Positions 1 through 12,547 are shown, counted from the stretch's first letter. The stretch is 64,000 nucleotides of DNA from Stenogyne calaminthoides (GCA_037126765.1 JBBCBC010000032.1:1364001-1428000); one strand, 5' to 3'. The notes: a model not told the origin generated them from the sequence alone. Numbers and translations: made by a program.

Positions 1-2745
1 AAGAGTACACGCGGGCCTTTTTGTTCTATGTAAGAGCTGAGGAGGTGCTTGCTTCCTGTCATGTGCCTTGAGCATCCACTATCGATGTACCAGATAGTTG
101 CTTGCACACCTCCTTTGTTGGCCAGACCCACGCGATCCTCAGACCCAAATCAGGCTTTTAGGTACCCTTTTTGATTGGGTCCTGAGGGGTTAGGATTAGT
201 TTTGGGGATCCATACAAACAGAGCACTTCTATTGTGATCAGTTAGATCAGAAGGCCTGATTTGTCTCCCATACTTATCAACATAATCATACATCTCTGTA
301 TATGCTTTCTGATTTGTATGATTATTAGTGTGAACCTTGGATGACTTAGAAGACTTGGGATTTATCTTTTTCGGCTTGTCTTCTTTTTATCCAAAGGTGG
401 TTCAAAAAACAAATGACCTAGATTTCGATTATAGGGGTAGGTACGATCGCTACCATCAAAAGATTCATATCTTTTCGGATAGGTGGTTTTTGCGGTTTAC
501 GGCAAGCATGCTTATTAGGCACCGACCTTGATTGGGTCTCGATGAGACTTCCTTTTACAGTTGTCTTTTCGATTCTCGATCTGTTGATCGTTGAGGTCTC
601 TTCGTAAGAACCGGGTTCTTCTTGGTTGATTCCTCGACCGATGCTTTTATCGATTGGGGTCCATTTATGTTCCCTTCCGTTAGCATCCGCCTTACCCGCT
701 CAACCCGGTCTTTTTTTCCCTTATTAGATACATGTTTGGCTTTTGGTGTATCTTGGTCTGAAACTCGTCTGATTACACCTTTTTTAGATGAATCAACCGG
801 GGCTTTTGAGGATGTGGAAGGGTTCTCATAGCCAAGTCCCTTCTTGTTAATCGTTGTTCGAAAATAGGCGTTCATGTCTTGAACGGTTTTAGATGATTTT
901 GAAAAAACCTCTATTTTCTTACGCAGATTATCCTCAGATGATTTTAAACTTTCATGCTTTTGGAACAGCTTTCATCGAATTTTGCTTGCAGGATTTTGAA
1001 GTCATCGGCTTGTTGTTTGTTAATTGCAAGCTGATCTTTGATCTGCTTCTCCTGATCAGAAGCTTTAACTTCGAGAATTTTCAATTTCTCGGTTTTCCTT
1101 CGAAGTAGATTTCAAATTGATCTAAGTTCGAGAGGCTTTACTAAGATCATTTTCTTTAGCAAGTCGATTATTTCGGTCCTCGACTTATCATTTTCAAATT
1201 TCCACTATAGCATAAGTGTCTCATCGCATTGGAGAGATCCTCAAGCAATTGCTCGAGTAGAGAGTCAGGTCAATCTCCCCAAAGGGTGTGCTAATGATAG
1301 CGGTGTAGAAAGCGTCTGAAGCGTTTTGGAGGTTACCTCAGATTGGTCCTCCTCGCCATCGAGCAAATCTCATCATCGTCAAGAGAATATCGATCTTCAT
1401 TTTCATAGAAGTCAACAAAGATCGCTGATCGTGTAGAGTCTTCTACGAGGAGTATCCAGAGTCCTCGGAGGGCGATAGGAATCGTCAATTCTCGACGACG
1501 CTAACCATGGCTCTTCCGTCCAGTATAACGTTGTTTCTTTTGTTCCTCTTTTCTTCCCTTTCTCTTGGCGCCGTCCGCAGGCAGTCTGCGCTATAGTGAC
1601 CTCGCTTCTCACAGTTGAAGCACGCCTCCTTGATCCAATCGAACCTTTCCTTCCGGTGAATCACTCCGTCTCATATGACCTATCGGTGACTTCCCTTCGA
1701 TAGTAGTCCGAGCTTCTTCCGTCGATCGGTTATCTCTTCCTTCCTCGATCGATTATCTCTTTTCCTTTCATCTCTGTGATCCCTCCGATCATCGATCTGG
1801 TTCTTTCGGAGATCCGCTGGCTGATCTCCTATCTCTCCTGGCTATGTTGATAGTCCTTATAAAATCTTCAATACTTACCAAGTTGGACGTTCGACTTCTC
1901 AAGCTTCCCCGCAAGCGAGAGCGATCTGCTCTCGCTGACTTATTATATTCCCAACAGTTCGTTGGTCTTCGCTTCTTCTTTGGTTGCCTTAAAAGCAACC
2001 GATTTTGAAGTTGAGGCTTCAAATGGGCACCTCATCTTCATCGAACTTGTCCTCTTTCAATCAAATCGAACTCGTGAGCTTTAAGGCTCAAGAACAAGCT
2101 ACTTGGCTTCATTTTTAAATGTCTTGGCAATCCTTGATTACTGTGACCTTCATATCCCACTTGGTGAGAGACCTTAGGATCTTGTAGTTTATATCTTTAT
2201 CGACATCTCTCTACCAAGTTCTCGGCTTGTTTATAGACATTGTAATCCTTCCATCGAGTTCGTTGATGGTTTTTTCGTTGCAAACATCTTGATTTTTCAA
2301 CTTCACCAGGTTCGACTTGTAGACGGTTTCTTTTTATCCTGCTCATTTCCTCGCATATCTCAAATCCTCCCACATTGCTTTCACAGATTTGAGATACTTA
2401 ATCTTTTCCTTGGTGACCTTATCCATGGTTTTCATGATAATATGCCTTGCGATAGTATCTAGAGTGTCTTGACTTTCTTTCCTCTTGCATCCATCAAGGC
2501 CGGGCTTTTACGCACAAGACTTCCCCAGCAAAATCCGGATCTCCTCCAACCTGCAGGGGTTGTCGTAGTATATGATGATGGGTCCTTTTTCGATGACTTC
2601 CATCATTCTCGCCAACGATCGAACCTAGATGGTTGGATATATATGGCCCAATCTGATACTCATCGATTGAAAACTTTGGCGGATCATGATACATACCGAG
2701 GTGTTATCCATGCCGAAAGTGATTTTGGAAAATGAATGAGTTTTA
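1..2745 (-). pseudogene. Copia retrotransposon Gag and start of protease, decayed
   Basis: Read on the minus strand this is the 5' coding part of a Ty1/Copia element; the rest of its pol lies beyond the left edge. A Gag start is suggested near 2694 (MYHDPPKFSIDEYQI), soon shifted in frame. A complete CCHC zinc knuckle, CFNCEKRGHYSADC (CX2CX4HX4C), lies at 1581-1622 and would bind genomic RNA. The retropepsin active site reads WYIDSGCSRHMTG, with DSG at 75-83, and is the join between Gag and pol. Between these blocks the frame is lost repeatedly, with no long open frame, so no protein can be made. The adjoining LTR at 2853 and a primer-site-like motif at 2837-2850 set the orientation. Superfamily is confident. 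The lineage is less so; the LTR style recalls SIRE/Maximus elements. Confidence 0.75.
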
Positions 2746-3679
2746 AAAATGGTTTTTCAAGATCGATTCGATTGACCACAAAGATTCTTCCTCAAGAATC
2801 GATGATAAACAAAGTCGATTAATCGTAGAGAACCAACCGCTTCGATACCATTTGTAGGTCCCGAACGGGTTAGTGAGGGCGTAAGTCTAGAGGGAGGGGT
2901 GAATAGACTTCGAAAACTTTTTGTCAGATCAGTGTGAGGGCGCTTAGCTTTGATCAGAGCGCGAGTGAATCGGTTTGGGTGATAACCAACTTACTAATCG
3001 CTCAAGGTAGATCGATTCGGTAACTATCGGTTTAACTGATGTGTCGCGGAAGCTTAAGTTTTACCCGTGTGAAAAACCGGTTTTGATAAATCGATTCCAA
3101 AGTTAATCTTTTAATCACCGATCAAGTGTCAAGTTTGATCGGATCGAGAGCTTGGTGCTAACCGATCTCAATTTAGAATATGTATCGCTTTTTAAAGGTT
3201 GTGTGCGATTGTGTAATCGCTTAATCAAAGCAATAAAGGCACACAAGATTTATAGTGGTTCGACAAACCAGGTCCCACGTCCCACTCTTCCCTATCACAA
3301 GGGCACCTACTTAACCAACTGGACTTTTGTTTTATGTGTAAGTCCAACACAAGACACCAACTAGATGTTTAAAGAGTTCACACTCAACCGATCCTGAGAG
3401 ATCGAACTAGAAACCCTAGTCTGAATCTTGCTAAACAACTTAACCTAACTTGGGGGTTTGGGTAAGATTGTATTGTTTCAAACTATGAAATCTTTTCTTT
3501 ATGAGATAAGCGACTAACAAATAGATGAAAAGATTTCTATGCTAAGAACTTTATGGGATGAACACTTAATAAAAATTAATCTTCTTGTTCGTGTTCTTGT
3601 GCGGAAGTCCGATATTAGCTTGAGCTTCTTGATTGTTCAAATAAGCTTTTAGTTGTTTTTCACTCTAAAGTGTAATCCC

Positions 3680-3690
3680 ATATATATAGA
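3680..3690 (-). promoter_or_regulatory. Candidate TATA box in the left Copia LTR
   Basis: TCTATATATATGGG on the minus strand lies about 830 bases upstream of the LTR inner end. That is a plausible U3 promoter position, with transcription into R-U5 and then Gag. Nothing else supports it. Confidence 0.4.
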
Positions 3691-4244
3691 CCTTGAAATC
3701 AAAGAGCCGTTGGAGAGCAATTTGAATTTCAGTTACATTTGGTAGACTTGCGGGCTTGATGTGACGAGCTTCGTGAACGGCATGGCCAAAAGCGTGAATT
3801 TGTACTTTGTAGCCGTTCATGAGAGGTAGCATCGAGATCCCGCAATTGCCGGGCCCGATCATACGTGTCTTGTTCTTATTGATAGCGCACTCCACTTTTC
3901 GGTTGTTCTTCCAACTAAGCTTGACATTCTTCTTGTTCGGATCATCGACGATGATTAGGTGAACATCGATTTCACCTGGTGAAATGACCGATCATCGAAT
4001 CGATCGATCTACCGATAGAGTCTTACGGTGCCGGTTGACTTAGCTTCAACTAGCAGACTCAGCTGATGTAGGTCTTCTGGTCTGATCTTCTGGAAGTCAT
4101 CTGATCTTCAAGTATTCTGAGTTTGAGCTTTATGACTTCAGCTGAGATATCTGACTAGATCTGATCGATCTGATCTTCTGTTCTTGTCTTGCATTCCGGC
4201 CTGTCGGATATCAGCTGTCTTTTGAGTCTTCAGATCTGACCTAT

Positions 4245-4271
4245 ACATATTGAGTTTCCCCCTCAATATGT
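4245..4271. repeat. Perfect 10-bp inverted repeat with 7-base loop
   Basis: ACATATTGAG at 4245-4254 and CTCAATATGT at 4262-4271 are exact reverse complements around TTTCCCC. It lies in or near the U3 end of the left Copia LTR. A role in termination or protein binding is possible but unproven. Confidence 0.8.
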
Positions 4272-4429
4272 GACCTATCTATTTCATCAGTTGTTCTATA
4301 CAATCATTATCAACTGGTCTCCTATAGCAGGTAATATAAACATCAGTCAGCTAACAGGTCTGACTGGTCCTATTACATGTGTTTTTGGAACTTTCATCAA
4401 AACTATAAATTTCCCAACAATCTATGATC

Positions 4430-5373
4430 GAAGATGCCCCCCATAGTTGGGGTTTCGACTGACTGGCCCCGATACATGCGACACTTCGTCCGGGATGTGC
4501 CCTGCTGTTGTTCTCTGGATGACCACCTCGCTGCCTCCTCCAGCACCAAGGAGAACAACCTCTAAACTGCCTTGATCTATTCCCAGAAGGTGGCCACCTT
4601 TCTTGAGCGGGTCGTGGAGTAGAATGACCAAGATCTAGAGACATCCTGCTCGGCCATCGATGAGCAGAAGAGGAGGCTAGAGGAGGCGACTGCGGCCATG
4701 GCCCAAATGGAGGCCGATCTGAAAACTACCCAGGAGCGGTTTGCCGACTTGGCTTTGCAGGTGGCGGACGTGACTTCCAAGCGGCGTTTTGAGATCGACT
4801 CTCATCGCCTCGAGTTGGTGACCCTGAAGGGTAGGGTGGATGAGCTTACCCAGCAGTTGGCTAAATCCCATTCCTTGGAGGTCGACTTTGAGGCCCGGGT
4901 GGATGAACTCGAGCTCCAAATATCCCGGAAGGCAGCCCTCTGGGCTACCAATGATGCCGCATTAGGGATTTTTTCATACATCAGCGCTTATGCGGACGTC
5001 CTCCGGATGGTGTTTTGTCATGATCCCTCCGTCGATGCTTCTATGCTCGGGGAGGCTTTAAGGCCTTCATCGTCGACTGCCCTCCCGCAACCGATGTGGT
5101 TCTGCCTGTGGCAGACCTAGCTGACTTCGGCATTGATCTGTCATTCCTGGCCCCGCTGAGCAGGCTACGGCGACCGGGCGAGGATGCTATCAGGGAGCTT
5201 CTTTCGAGCAGGCCCTCATCTATTCCGTAGTGGCACCCGGGTTGGCGGCTGAAGGGGTGGAAGCCAACGCCGCGACGGTAGGTGCCTGGAGTGGGGAGGT
5301 TGCTGGGGGCGAAGAGCCAGTAGGCGACCAGGTTGCGGTCGAGGAGGAGGTTAGGTCGGGGGACGGTGTTTAG
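4430..5373 (+). pseudogene. Antisense coiled-coil reading frame of a truncated Tat-type Gypsy element
   Basis: This plus-strand coding remnant runs opposite to the pol remnant at 6041-8151. It is the arrangement known for the extra antisense reading frame of Tat-lineage Gypsy elements. The open part at 4698-5120 is a heptad-rich coiled coil (for example MAQMEADLKTTQERFADLAL, then VDELTQQLAKSHSLEVDFEA). Similar sequence extends upstream to about 4460 with stops. After a frame change it continues to a stop at 5371-5373 through an acidic, Gly/Val/Glu-rich tail. The N-terminal half present in the related unit at 52457-55138 is missing, cut off at the left junction. Function is unknown, and broken frames make this copy non-coding. 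Confidence 0.6.
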
Positions 5374-5526
5374 CGCCTCCCCTTCTGTCAAAGTTTGTTC
5401 AGGGCGTCTGTGAACCCCTTTCTCTTTTTAACTTTCTTTTCAATGTTTGATAGCCCTTCGGGGCGTGATTTTGTAAGTGGCCTGCAGGCCCTCTTTTGTA
5501 CTTGGCCCTTGGGCATCTATCTCATG

Positions 5527-5532
5527 AATAAA
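5527..5532 (+). terminator. Candidate polyadenylation signal of the antisense frame
   Basis: AATAAA lies about 150 bases after the stop at 5373, followed by a T-rich stretch. It sits where a poly(A) signal for the plus-strand unit would be expected. Confidence 0.4.
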
Positions 5533-6040
5533 GCTTTCAATTTTTTATTGCTCTTGTTATTTATCCACATATGAGTTTATTGCTCTTGCCTTTGAACTGT
5601 TGGTCGTGCGACCCCGAACTTACACCAGCGACTATGAGTCTTGCCTATGTTCTGATCGCCATGTCGTTATGGTGCGATGTATCCGAACTATGTTTTATTA
5701 GTCTTATCTTATGCGGTGTGTCTATACTTTGGCTTAGTCGTGTTATGGTGTTGTCATTATGAAGGTCGTTGTGCTTGGTGCATAGCCAATGCGAGGGATG
5801 ACCTTATCGACGTGAGTTCCGGAGGTCGCTTCCTGTCATAGGTGGTCAGCTTACATGTTTGGCGACTACTCTTTTGACCAGACCTTTGTTGCCCAGATCG
5901 TCCTTGGGGCGATTCCTGGTTGACTTATTCTAAGGCATACAAGATATTCTCATTAAGAAATTGATTATAAAGGGTTTTCCTTGGAAATAAGGAGCTATTA
6001 CCATTCTGATGGAGATACAAAAAAATGACTAGCGACAGAT
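5533..6040. other. Spacer between antisense frame and pol of the first Tat remnant
   Basis: T/G-rich plus-strand sequence separates two convergent coding remnants. The open stretch at 5571-5762 has no recognisable motif and I do not call it a gene. Confidence 0.4.
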
Positions 6041-8151
6041 GGGCTACTAGCTACTTTCTACTGGTAGTATTTCTTCAGGTGAGTCGTGTTCCATGGGTAT
6101 TGGGCTGGTGTGCCATCCGGATCTTCGATCTTGTATGCCCCGTTTGCCAGGCATTTGCATATTCTGAATGGGCCCTCCCAGGTGGTCTCGAATACTCCTT
6201 TGGGGACTTCGAGTACTTTCTTTAGGACTAGGTCGCCCTCCTTGAATTTCCGAGTTTGACCTTTGTCTTGTAGTATTTTTCTGCTTGCTGTTTCTAGTTG
6301 GCATTCATCAGGTTCGCCTCTATCCTCCTTTCTTCTAATAGATCTAGGCTGGTCGCCATTATCATGTTATTGTTGTTTGAGGGTCCATTGCTCGTCTTGT
6401 GGCTAGGTATGAGGACATCTACTGGGATCACTGCCTCTGCCTCGAATGCGAGGAAATAGGGTGTTTCCCCCGTCGATGTCCTGCAGGTTGTTCTGTATGA
6501 CCATGATACTTCGGGCAATTCGCTTGCCCTTCCCCCCTTCTAGTCGCGCTTTCAGCGTGTGTTTGATAATTTAATTGATCTCTTCAACTTGGTCGTTGGA
6601 CTGAGGGTGGTAGGGGGTGGAGAAGAGTTTTGTTATCTTTCATTTCCTGAAGAAAGCGTCGATCTTAAGTCCATCGAATTGCTTTCCATTGTCAGTTACA
6701 ATTGCATGTGGGAGGCCGAAACGGTAGATGATGTTTCTCCAGATGAGTTTTATCACGTTTTCTTGATCAATCGTTGCGAGGGCCTCAGCCTCGGCCCATT
6801 TTGTGAAGTAGTCAACTACGACGAGGGCGAACCGCACAGTCCCTGGGGTCGTAGGTAAGGGTCCGATGATGTCAATCCCCCACTTTGCGAAAGACCATGG
6901 GCTCAGAATGCTGGTTAATTCCTCTGGGGATACTTTGATCGAGGGGGCGAATATTTGACATCGATGGCATCCCTTCGCGTATTCGAGAGCATCCTTTTTT
7001 AGTGTTGGGCAGAAATATCCTTGTCAGACAGCTTTGTGGGCCAGGGACTGGCCCCCTGTGTGGTTTCCGCAGACGCCTTCGTGGATTTCTCTCATGTCAC
7101 GCACCTAAGTAGTGGGATGCTAAAGCCCAGCTTGTATAAGTTATCATCGACCATCACATATCTTGCCGCTTCTATTTGCAGTTGCTGGGCTTTGACCCTG
7201 TCGTTGGGCAGATGTCCTGTCTTTAGGTAATCGACTATTGGTGTCCTCCAATCCTCATGGTCGATCTACATTAAGTCGGTAATGGCGACCAGGGAGTGTG
7301 TGGTGGATGGGTAGGTTAGTTTCGTGATGGTGACTTCTTTCATATCTGTCGGTCCCTCAGATGTTGCTAACTTGGCCAGAGCGTCAGCTTAGGAGTTTGT
7401 GTTTCTGGGTATCAGCTCCACATAGACTTGGTCGAATTTTTCAAGCATGCCTCTGACGATTTCTTGGTATGCGGTCATCCGGTCACACCGGGCCTCATAC
7501 TCCCACGACACCTGGCACGCGACTAGTTGTGAGTCAGTGTGTATTTTTAGTGTTTTTAACACCCATGGCCATTGCCATCTCTAGTTCTCCAATAAGGGCC
7601 TCGTATTCCACTTCGTTATTGGTCGCTTGAAAGTCGAACATGATGGACTTCTAGAAGGAGTGTCTGTATGGGCTAGTTAGGATTATGCCTGCCCCAGCTC
7701 GGGTTTGAGTGGAGGAACCATCAACGTAGAGTTCCCAGGGGGGCCGACCGGTGTATCTGGTGCGGCCAATGGGAAGGTGAGGTCCACAACGAAATCGGCT
7801 AGGGCTTGTGCTCAAATAGCCGTTCGCGGGGCATACGTGACTCCGAACTGGCCGATCTCGTTCGCCCATTTCATGCACCATCCAGCCGTGTCGGGGCAAT
7901 GTAGTGCATTTCTCAGTGGGAGTGAGGTCAACACCTCCACCTGGTGATCGAAAAAGTATGGCCGTAGTTTTCTCACACTCATTATGAGGGCGTAGGCGAG
8001 TTTTTCGAGGGGTGGGTATCTTCGTTCCGTCTCGTTGAGGACCTAACTCACATAGTATATTGGCAAGCTATTTTGCCCTTCTGTTCGTACTAGGACTGAG
8101 CTCAGAGCCGTCTTGGAGGCTGCCAAGTAAAGGAAGAGCTTCTCCCCTGGG
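6041..8151 (-). pseudogene. Tat-type Gypsy pol remnant: end of RT-RNase H, second RNase H, integrase
   Basis: Minus-strand pol fragment truncated on its N-terminal side at 8151, where PGEKLFLYLAA (RT/RNase H connection) stops at a Copia junction. Next comes the first RNase H region, a second archaeal-type RNase H marked by WELYVDGSSTQTRAGAG (about 7680-7740), and the integrase. The integrase shows an HHCC zinc site (HEGVCGNH with CHRC, about 6955-7100), VVVDYFTKW, IVTDNGKQFDG and a degraded glutamate block (about 6570). Two RNase H domains are the known hallmark of Tat elements. Stops, including one in the glutamate block, and frame changes kill it. Layout is the same as in the element at 51011-63077 but diverged. 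Confidence 0.8.
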
Positions 8152-10928
8152 ATCTTATCTCATGGGCAAGATGATCAACAGACCCTTTTCTGGGAAAGGG
8201 GTGCATGCCAAAGAAGTTCTAGAGTTGATCTACAACGATGTTGTGGACCATTGCCCACTCTAGCTAGGGGTCACTTCGGCTACTTCATCACTTTTACTGA
8301 TGATTTCTCTAGATACGGATATGTGTATCTTATGAAACACAAATCCGAATCTTTTGAGAAATTCAAAGAGTACAAAGCTAAAATAGAGAAGAAACTTGGT
8401 AAGAGTATCAAGACTCTTCGATCAGATCGAGGAGGTGAATACCTTAGCCATGAATTCACTGATTACTTGAAGTTACATGGAATCCAGTCACAATTGACTA
8501 CTCCCGGAATACCTCAGATGAACCGGTGTGTCCGAGAGAAGAAACCAAACCCTGTTAGACATGGTGAGGTCCATGATGAGCTTTTCCTGTCTTCCAACAT
8601 TCTTATGGGATACGCGTTACAAACCTCAATTTACATTCTGAATAGGATTCCATCTAAATCGGTTGAGCATACACCATATGAACTATGGTGTGACAAGAAG
8701 CTAACTTTTACACATATTAAACATGGGGTTGCCCCGTGATTGTGAAAAGGATGCTTACCGACAAGTTGGAATCCAAAGGTGAAAAAGGTTACTTTGTGGG
8801 ATATCCTAAAGAAACTTAAAGGATATTATTTCTATCTACCTGAGAAATAATCAGTGATTGTTTCTAGGCAGACCAAGTTCCTCGAAGAAGATTATGTCTT
8901 TAAGGAACAAGGTCGTAAGCTGATAGAACTTGAAGAAATTCAAGAACCACAAATTAACAAAGAAACTGATATCTTGTCAAAGCAACATGACAAGGAATCA
9001 GTGGGAGCATTCAGCAACTTTCACAGTGGGAGTCTTTCACTAGGTGATCGTCTTTCAGCCAGTGGAAGCGTAATTGGAGTAGGCCTTTTAGTGCAAGAAC
9101 CTCCAATTGAGCTGAATGAGAACAACATAGTTCAAACTCCCGCCCAAGAGGCATCTGAAAGTGTAGCTCTTGAGGACTCTTCGGACATTGATGAAATCGA
9201 TGCACCACAAAAATTTTCACAATCAAAATGTACAGCCTGCACAACCACAGCTCCGTAAGTATATTAGGAATCGTAATCCGCCCATTAGATACGGTTACCT
9301 CTTGGAGGAACTAGTTAATGTGGACATACCGGATAAGAACGATCCTAATACTTATTCTAAAACAATATCAGATATTGATTTAGGGAAGTGGCATGAAGCC
9401 ATGAAATTCGAGATGGACTCGATATACACCAATCAAGTCTAGGACTTGGTTGAGTTGCCTAAAGGGGTTAGACCCATATATTGCGATTGGGTCTTCATGC
9501 AAAAGACCAATGCAAATGTCAAAGTACAAACCTACAAAGCTAGGTTAGTGGCGAAGGGTTATAGTCAACACGAAGGCATTGACTGTGATGAGACCTTCTC
9601 ACTAGTTGCAAAGATCAAGTTCATTCGAATTTTACTTGCGATAGCAGTACACTATGATTATGAGATTTGACAGATGGACATCAAAATAGCTTTCCTCAAT
9701 GGAGACATTGATAAGGAAGTGTTTATGACTCAACCGGAAGGTTTCACATCTAAGTCAAATTTTAATCTAGTATGCAAGCTAAAGATATTCATTTATGGAT
9801 TGAAGCAAGCTTCTAGGAGTTGGAATATCTGATTTGATGAAGCTATCAAGTCTTTTGACTTCATCATAAATTCGGAAGATCCTTGCGTTTATCGTAAACG
9901 CAACGGGAAGAATATTATTTTCATAATCATGTATATCAATGACATATTGATTTTGGGAAATAATATCCCGTTAATGTAGTCCGTTAAAGATTTGTTGTCA
10001 AAGACCTTCATGATGAAGGATCTTGGTGAAGCCTACTATATCTTAGGGATCAAGATCCACATGGATAGATCCAAGATGATGTTAAGGCTGTCACAGTCCA
10101 CCTATGTAGACAAAGTGTTGAAGTGTTTTGCGATGGAGAACTCTAAGAGAGGATCTCTATCGGCAAATCATGGGATAAAGCTATCAAAGAAGGATTGTCC
10201 TTCTGTTGAAGCTGATATCAAGCACATGAAAGATGTCCCATATGCATATGCAATTGGGTAAATCATGTACGCCATGACTTGCACTAGGCCAAACGTGGCC
10301 TACGCTATCAACATCACTGATAGATATCGACAGAATCCGGGTGAGTCTCACTGGATTGCTGTCAAGACCATTCTGAAGTATCTTAGACGAACTAAATAAT
10401 GTTTTCTTATCTATGGTGGACAGTCAGAACTAGTAGTGACTGGTTAAGCTGACACAAGTTTCCAATCCGACTGTGATGATTACAAATCACAGTCAGGTTA
10501 CGTTTCACTCTCAATAATGAGGCGGTCAGTTGAAATAGTTCCAAGCAAAAGGACCGCAGATTCAACAATCGAAGTTAAGTACATTGCTGTATCAGAAGCC
10601 TCAAGGAGACTGTCTGAATTTTATAGTTCTTAAGAGAACTAGGGGTAGTTCCGAGTACCAGTTGTCTAATAAAGTTTTATTGAGACAACACTGGTCCAAT
10701 TGCGCAAGCAAAAGAACCGAGATCAACAAGCATAAACGAGCATGTACCTAGACTTATCATTTGATCCGGGAGATCATAACGATAGGAGAAATAGAATTAA
10801 AACGTATTCCCACATATTTAATTTGGTAGATCTTTTCACCAAAATATTGAGTGTTCATGTACACACTAGACATTTGATGGTATAGGGGTTAGACATGTAA
10901 GTGATTGACTCTAGTCCAAGTGGGAGAT
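8152..10928 (+). pseudogene. Copia pol copy A, 5'-truncated (integrase, RT, RNase H)
   Basis: It begins abruptly inside the integrase, with the same sequence found at about 15757 in copy B. Integrase core blocks include FITFTDDFSRYGYVYLMKH and LRSDRGGEYLS. RT blocks include YKARLVAKGYSQ, YGLKQASRSWN and MKDLGEAYYILGIKI. The RNase H end reaches about 10635 (degraded SESEAS-type block). The RT catalytic box reads YIND at 9932-9943 in place of Y(V/L)DD. Stops and frameshifts are scattered. It ends with a purine-rich tract AGTGGGAGAT directly before the LTR at 10929, which therefore served as its 3' LTR. It also carries the uninterrupted version (around 10652) of the site where another element inserted into copy B. 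Confidence 0.85.
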
Positions 10929-12533
10929 TGTTAGTGTTAGTGTCCTAGACACAATCTATTATAAGGACACAATACTCGATGATATTCAGTTTGATTTAAT
11001 ATTATAGTTCATTTAATATTAATGTATGGCAATACACTTGTTTGAATATTATGTTTGATTGTTTGCATTTATTCATGCAAGTGTTCCCATGAGTCATTGC
11101 TGTCATTGAGGTTGTGAGAACTCAGATGACTTAAGCATGATTCTCAAATAGCCCCAATCAAGGATCATCAAGAATGAGATATTGATGATGCAATGGATAT
11201 TGATGTGCGATCTGTATCATACTCTTAGAGAGTATAGTAAGATCTCACTTACTACGAGATACTAGGTATCTCATGATGGATGCACAAATACCTTAGAGGG
11301 TATTGGTATACCCATCCGAGAAACCGTTTGATGTATTTCCACTATATATGTCTACGGGTGTCTCGGTTAGTGGGAGCGATGCGATACTCCTTTGACTTGA
11401 GGTCAATACGCACGACATGTGTGGAGTGATGAACTTTGACCATGACCGACGCTTGCACCCGTCTATGGGTAGACATGGCTTGGATTGGGTTCATCACGAA
11501 GTTCATGTGCGTGGTAGTTGAACCAAGAATAGGATTCATTCCTCAATGTGGATTTAGAGAGAATACTCATCTTCTCATCACAATTGGATCAAAGTCATCG
11601 GCCGATGCACGACAACTTAGACTTTGTGGCTAACTGTGACATAAGTGATCAATTAGTGATTAGAGATAAATTGATTAAGTTATTTGAATAGACACTTCAT
11701 CATGTTCAAGACTTAATCGAGTATTCGCGAATGAAGGGAGGAAATCGTAATAGCCCATGTTTCAGTTACAAGTAGTTGCACTTTTCTCGCAACGCACCTC
11801 ATATATTGAGAATGTCTGATTTATTGTCTACGGTTCAATTAAGACCGTTAGTTTGACTAATCGCTCGATATATGAGGGCCTATGGGTCACACAACAAGTA
11901 GTTCCCTTTTACGGATTATAGTTGGTTGATTAAATGTTAAATTGGATTTAATATTTAATTTATGGAGAAGTGGTTAATAATAGATTAATTTAGAATTAAT
12001 TATTATTAATATTTAATTAAATTGGATTTAATTAAATAAGAATTCCGAATAATTATATTTGGAATATAATTGTAGGATTTAATGTATATGGAAATAAATC
12101 GTAGAGATTTTCATATAAGGCATTTAAATCCGTAGAGATTTATATTTAGGGAATTAAATTAAAAGAAATTAATTTAATTCAAGATTAGGGATTTTATTTC
12201 CCTAATTGGGCTAGCTTGGGAAACAGGCTAAGCCTCCCTATATATACAAGCTCTTGGGAATTCACAAAAAACGTTAATTCATTATTCTCCATAAGATCTA
12301 CAGTTAGAATTTTCCTAGCAAATTCATCTCTGGATTCAACGCTGGCAAATCCGTGCAAGTCCGTGATTGGGGATTACGTGGATATCATAGTAGAGAAAAT
12401 TGTATACGAATTACTGTAAGAATTCTATTTACGTTTACTCGTATTTAATTATGCAATTAATTGTTCGTTGTTGATGAACTGTTTAATTCCGTTGTGCATG
12501 TATTACGTGTTTACGTGCCTCTAAATTTCAACA
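10929..12533 (+). mobile_element. Copia LTR shared between copies A and B (1605 bp)
   Basis: It starts TGTTAGTG after a polypurine tract and ends TTTCAACA just before TGGTATCAGAGCT. A second copy lies at 26479-28080 with scattered substitutions and small indels. The LTR has copy A pol on its left and the primer site and leader of copy B on its right, so it is 3' LTR to one and 5' LTR to the other. Short open frames inside (11342-11633, 12216-12419) recur or not between copies and are not genes. Confidence 0.9.
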
Positions 12534-12534
12534 G

Positions 12535-12547
12535 TGGTATCAGAGCT
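12535..12547 (+). other. Primer-binding site, initiator-Met tRNA type
   Basis: TGGTATCAGAGCT follows the LTR end after one base. It complements the 3' end of plant initiator methionine tRNA, the usual Copia primer. Confidence 0.85.

Larger units (their letters stand above)
2853..4300 (-). mobile_element. 5' LTR of the left Copia element (outer end approximate)
   Basis: The inner end is clear. Reading minus, the LTR ends in CCTACA just before TGGTATCGAAGCGG (2837-2850), which matches the common initiator-Met primer site only over its first seven bases. The outer boundary is not resolved. Sequence typical of this LTR runs past the hairpin at 4245-4271, and Tat-type sequence begins by about 4430. 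No partner LTR is in the window, so length and age cannot be judged. Short open frames inside it (for example 3665-3895) look like chance. Confidence 0.55.

Noticed and set aside
1789..2022. Arg-rich open frame in the left Copia element
   Set aside because: It lies within the decayed Gag in a frame not used by the zinc knuckle; no independent support.
11342..11633. Open frames conserved between the two 1.6-kb LTRs (also 26892-27183)
   Set aside because: Both strands are open over the same LTR segment, and conservation is explained by LTR homology.
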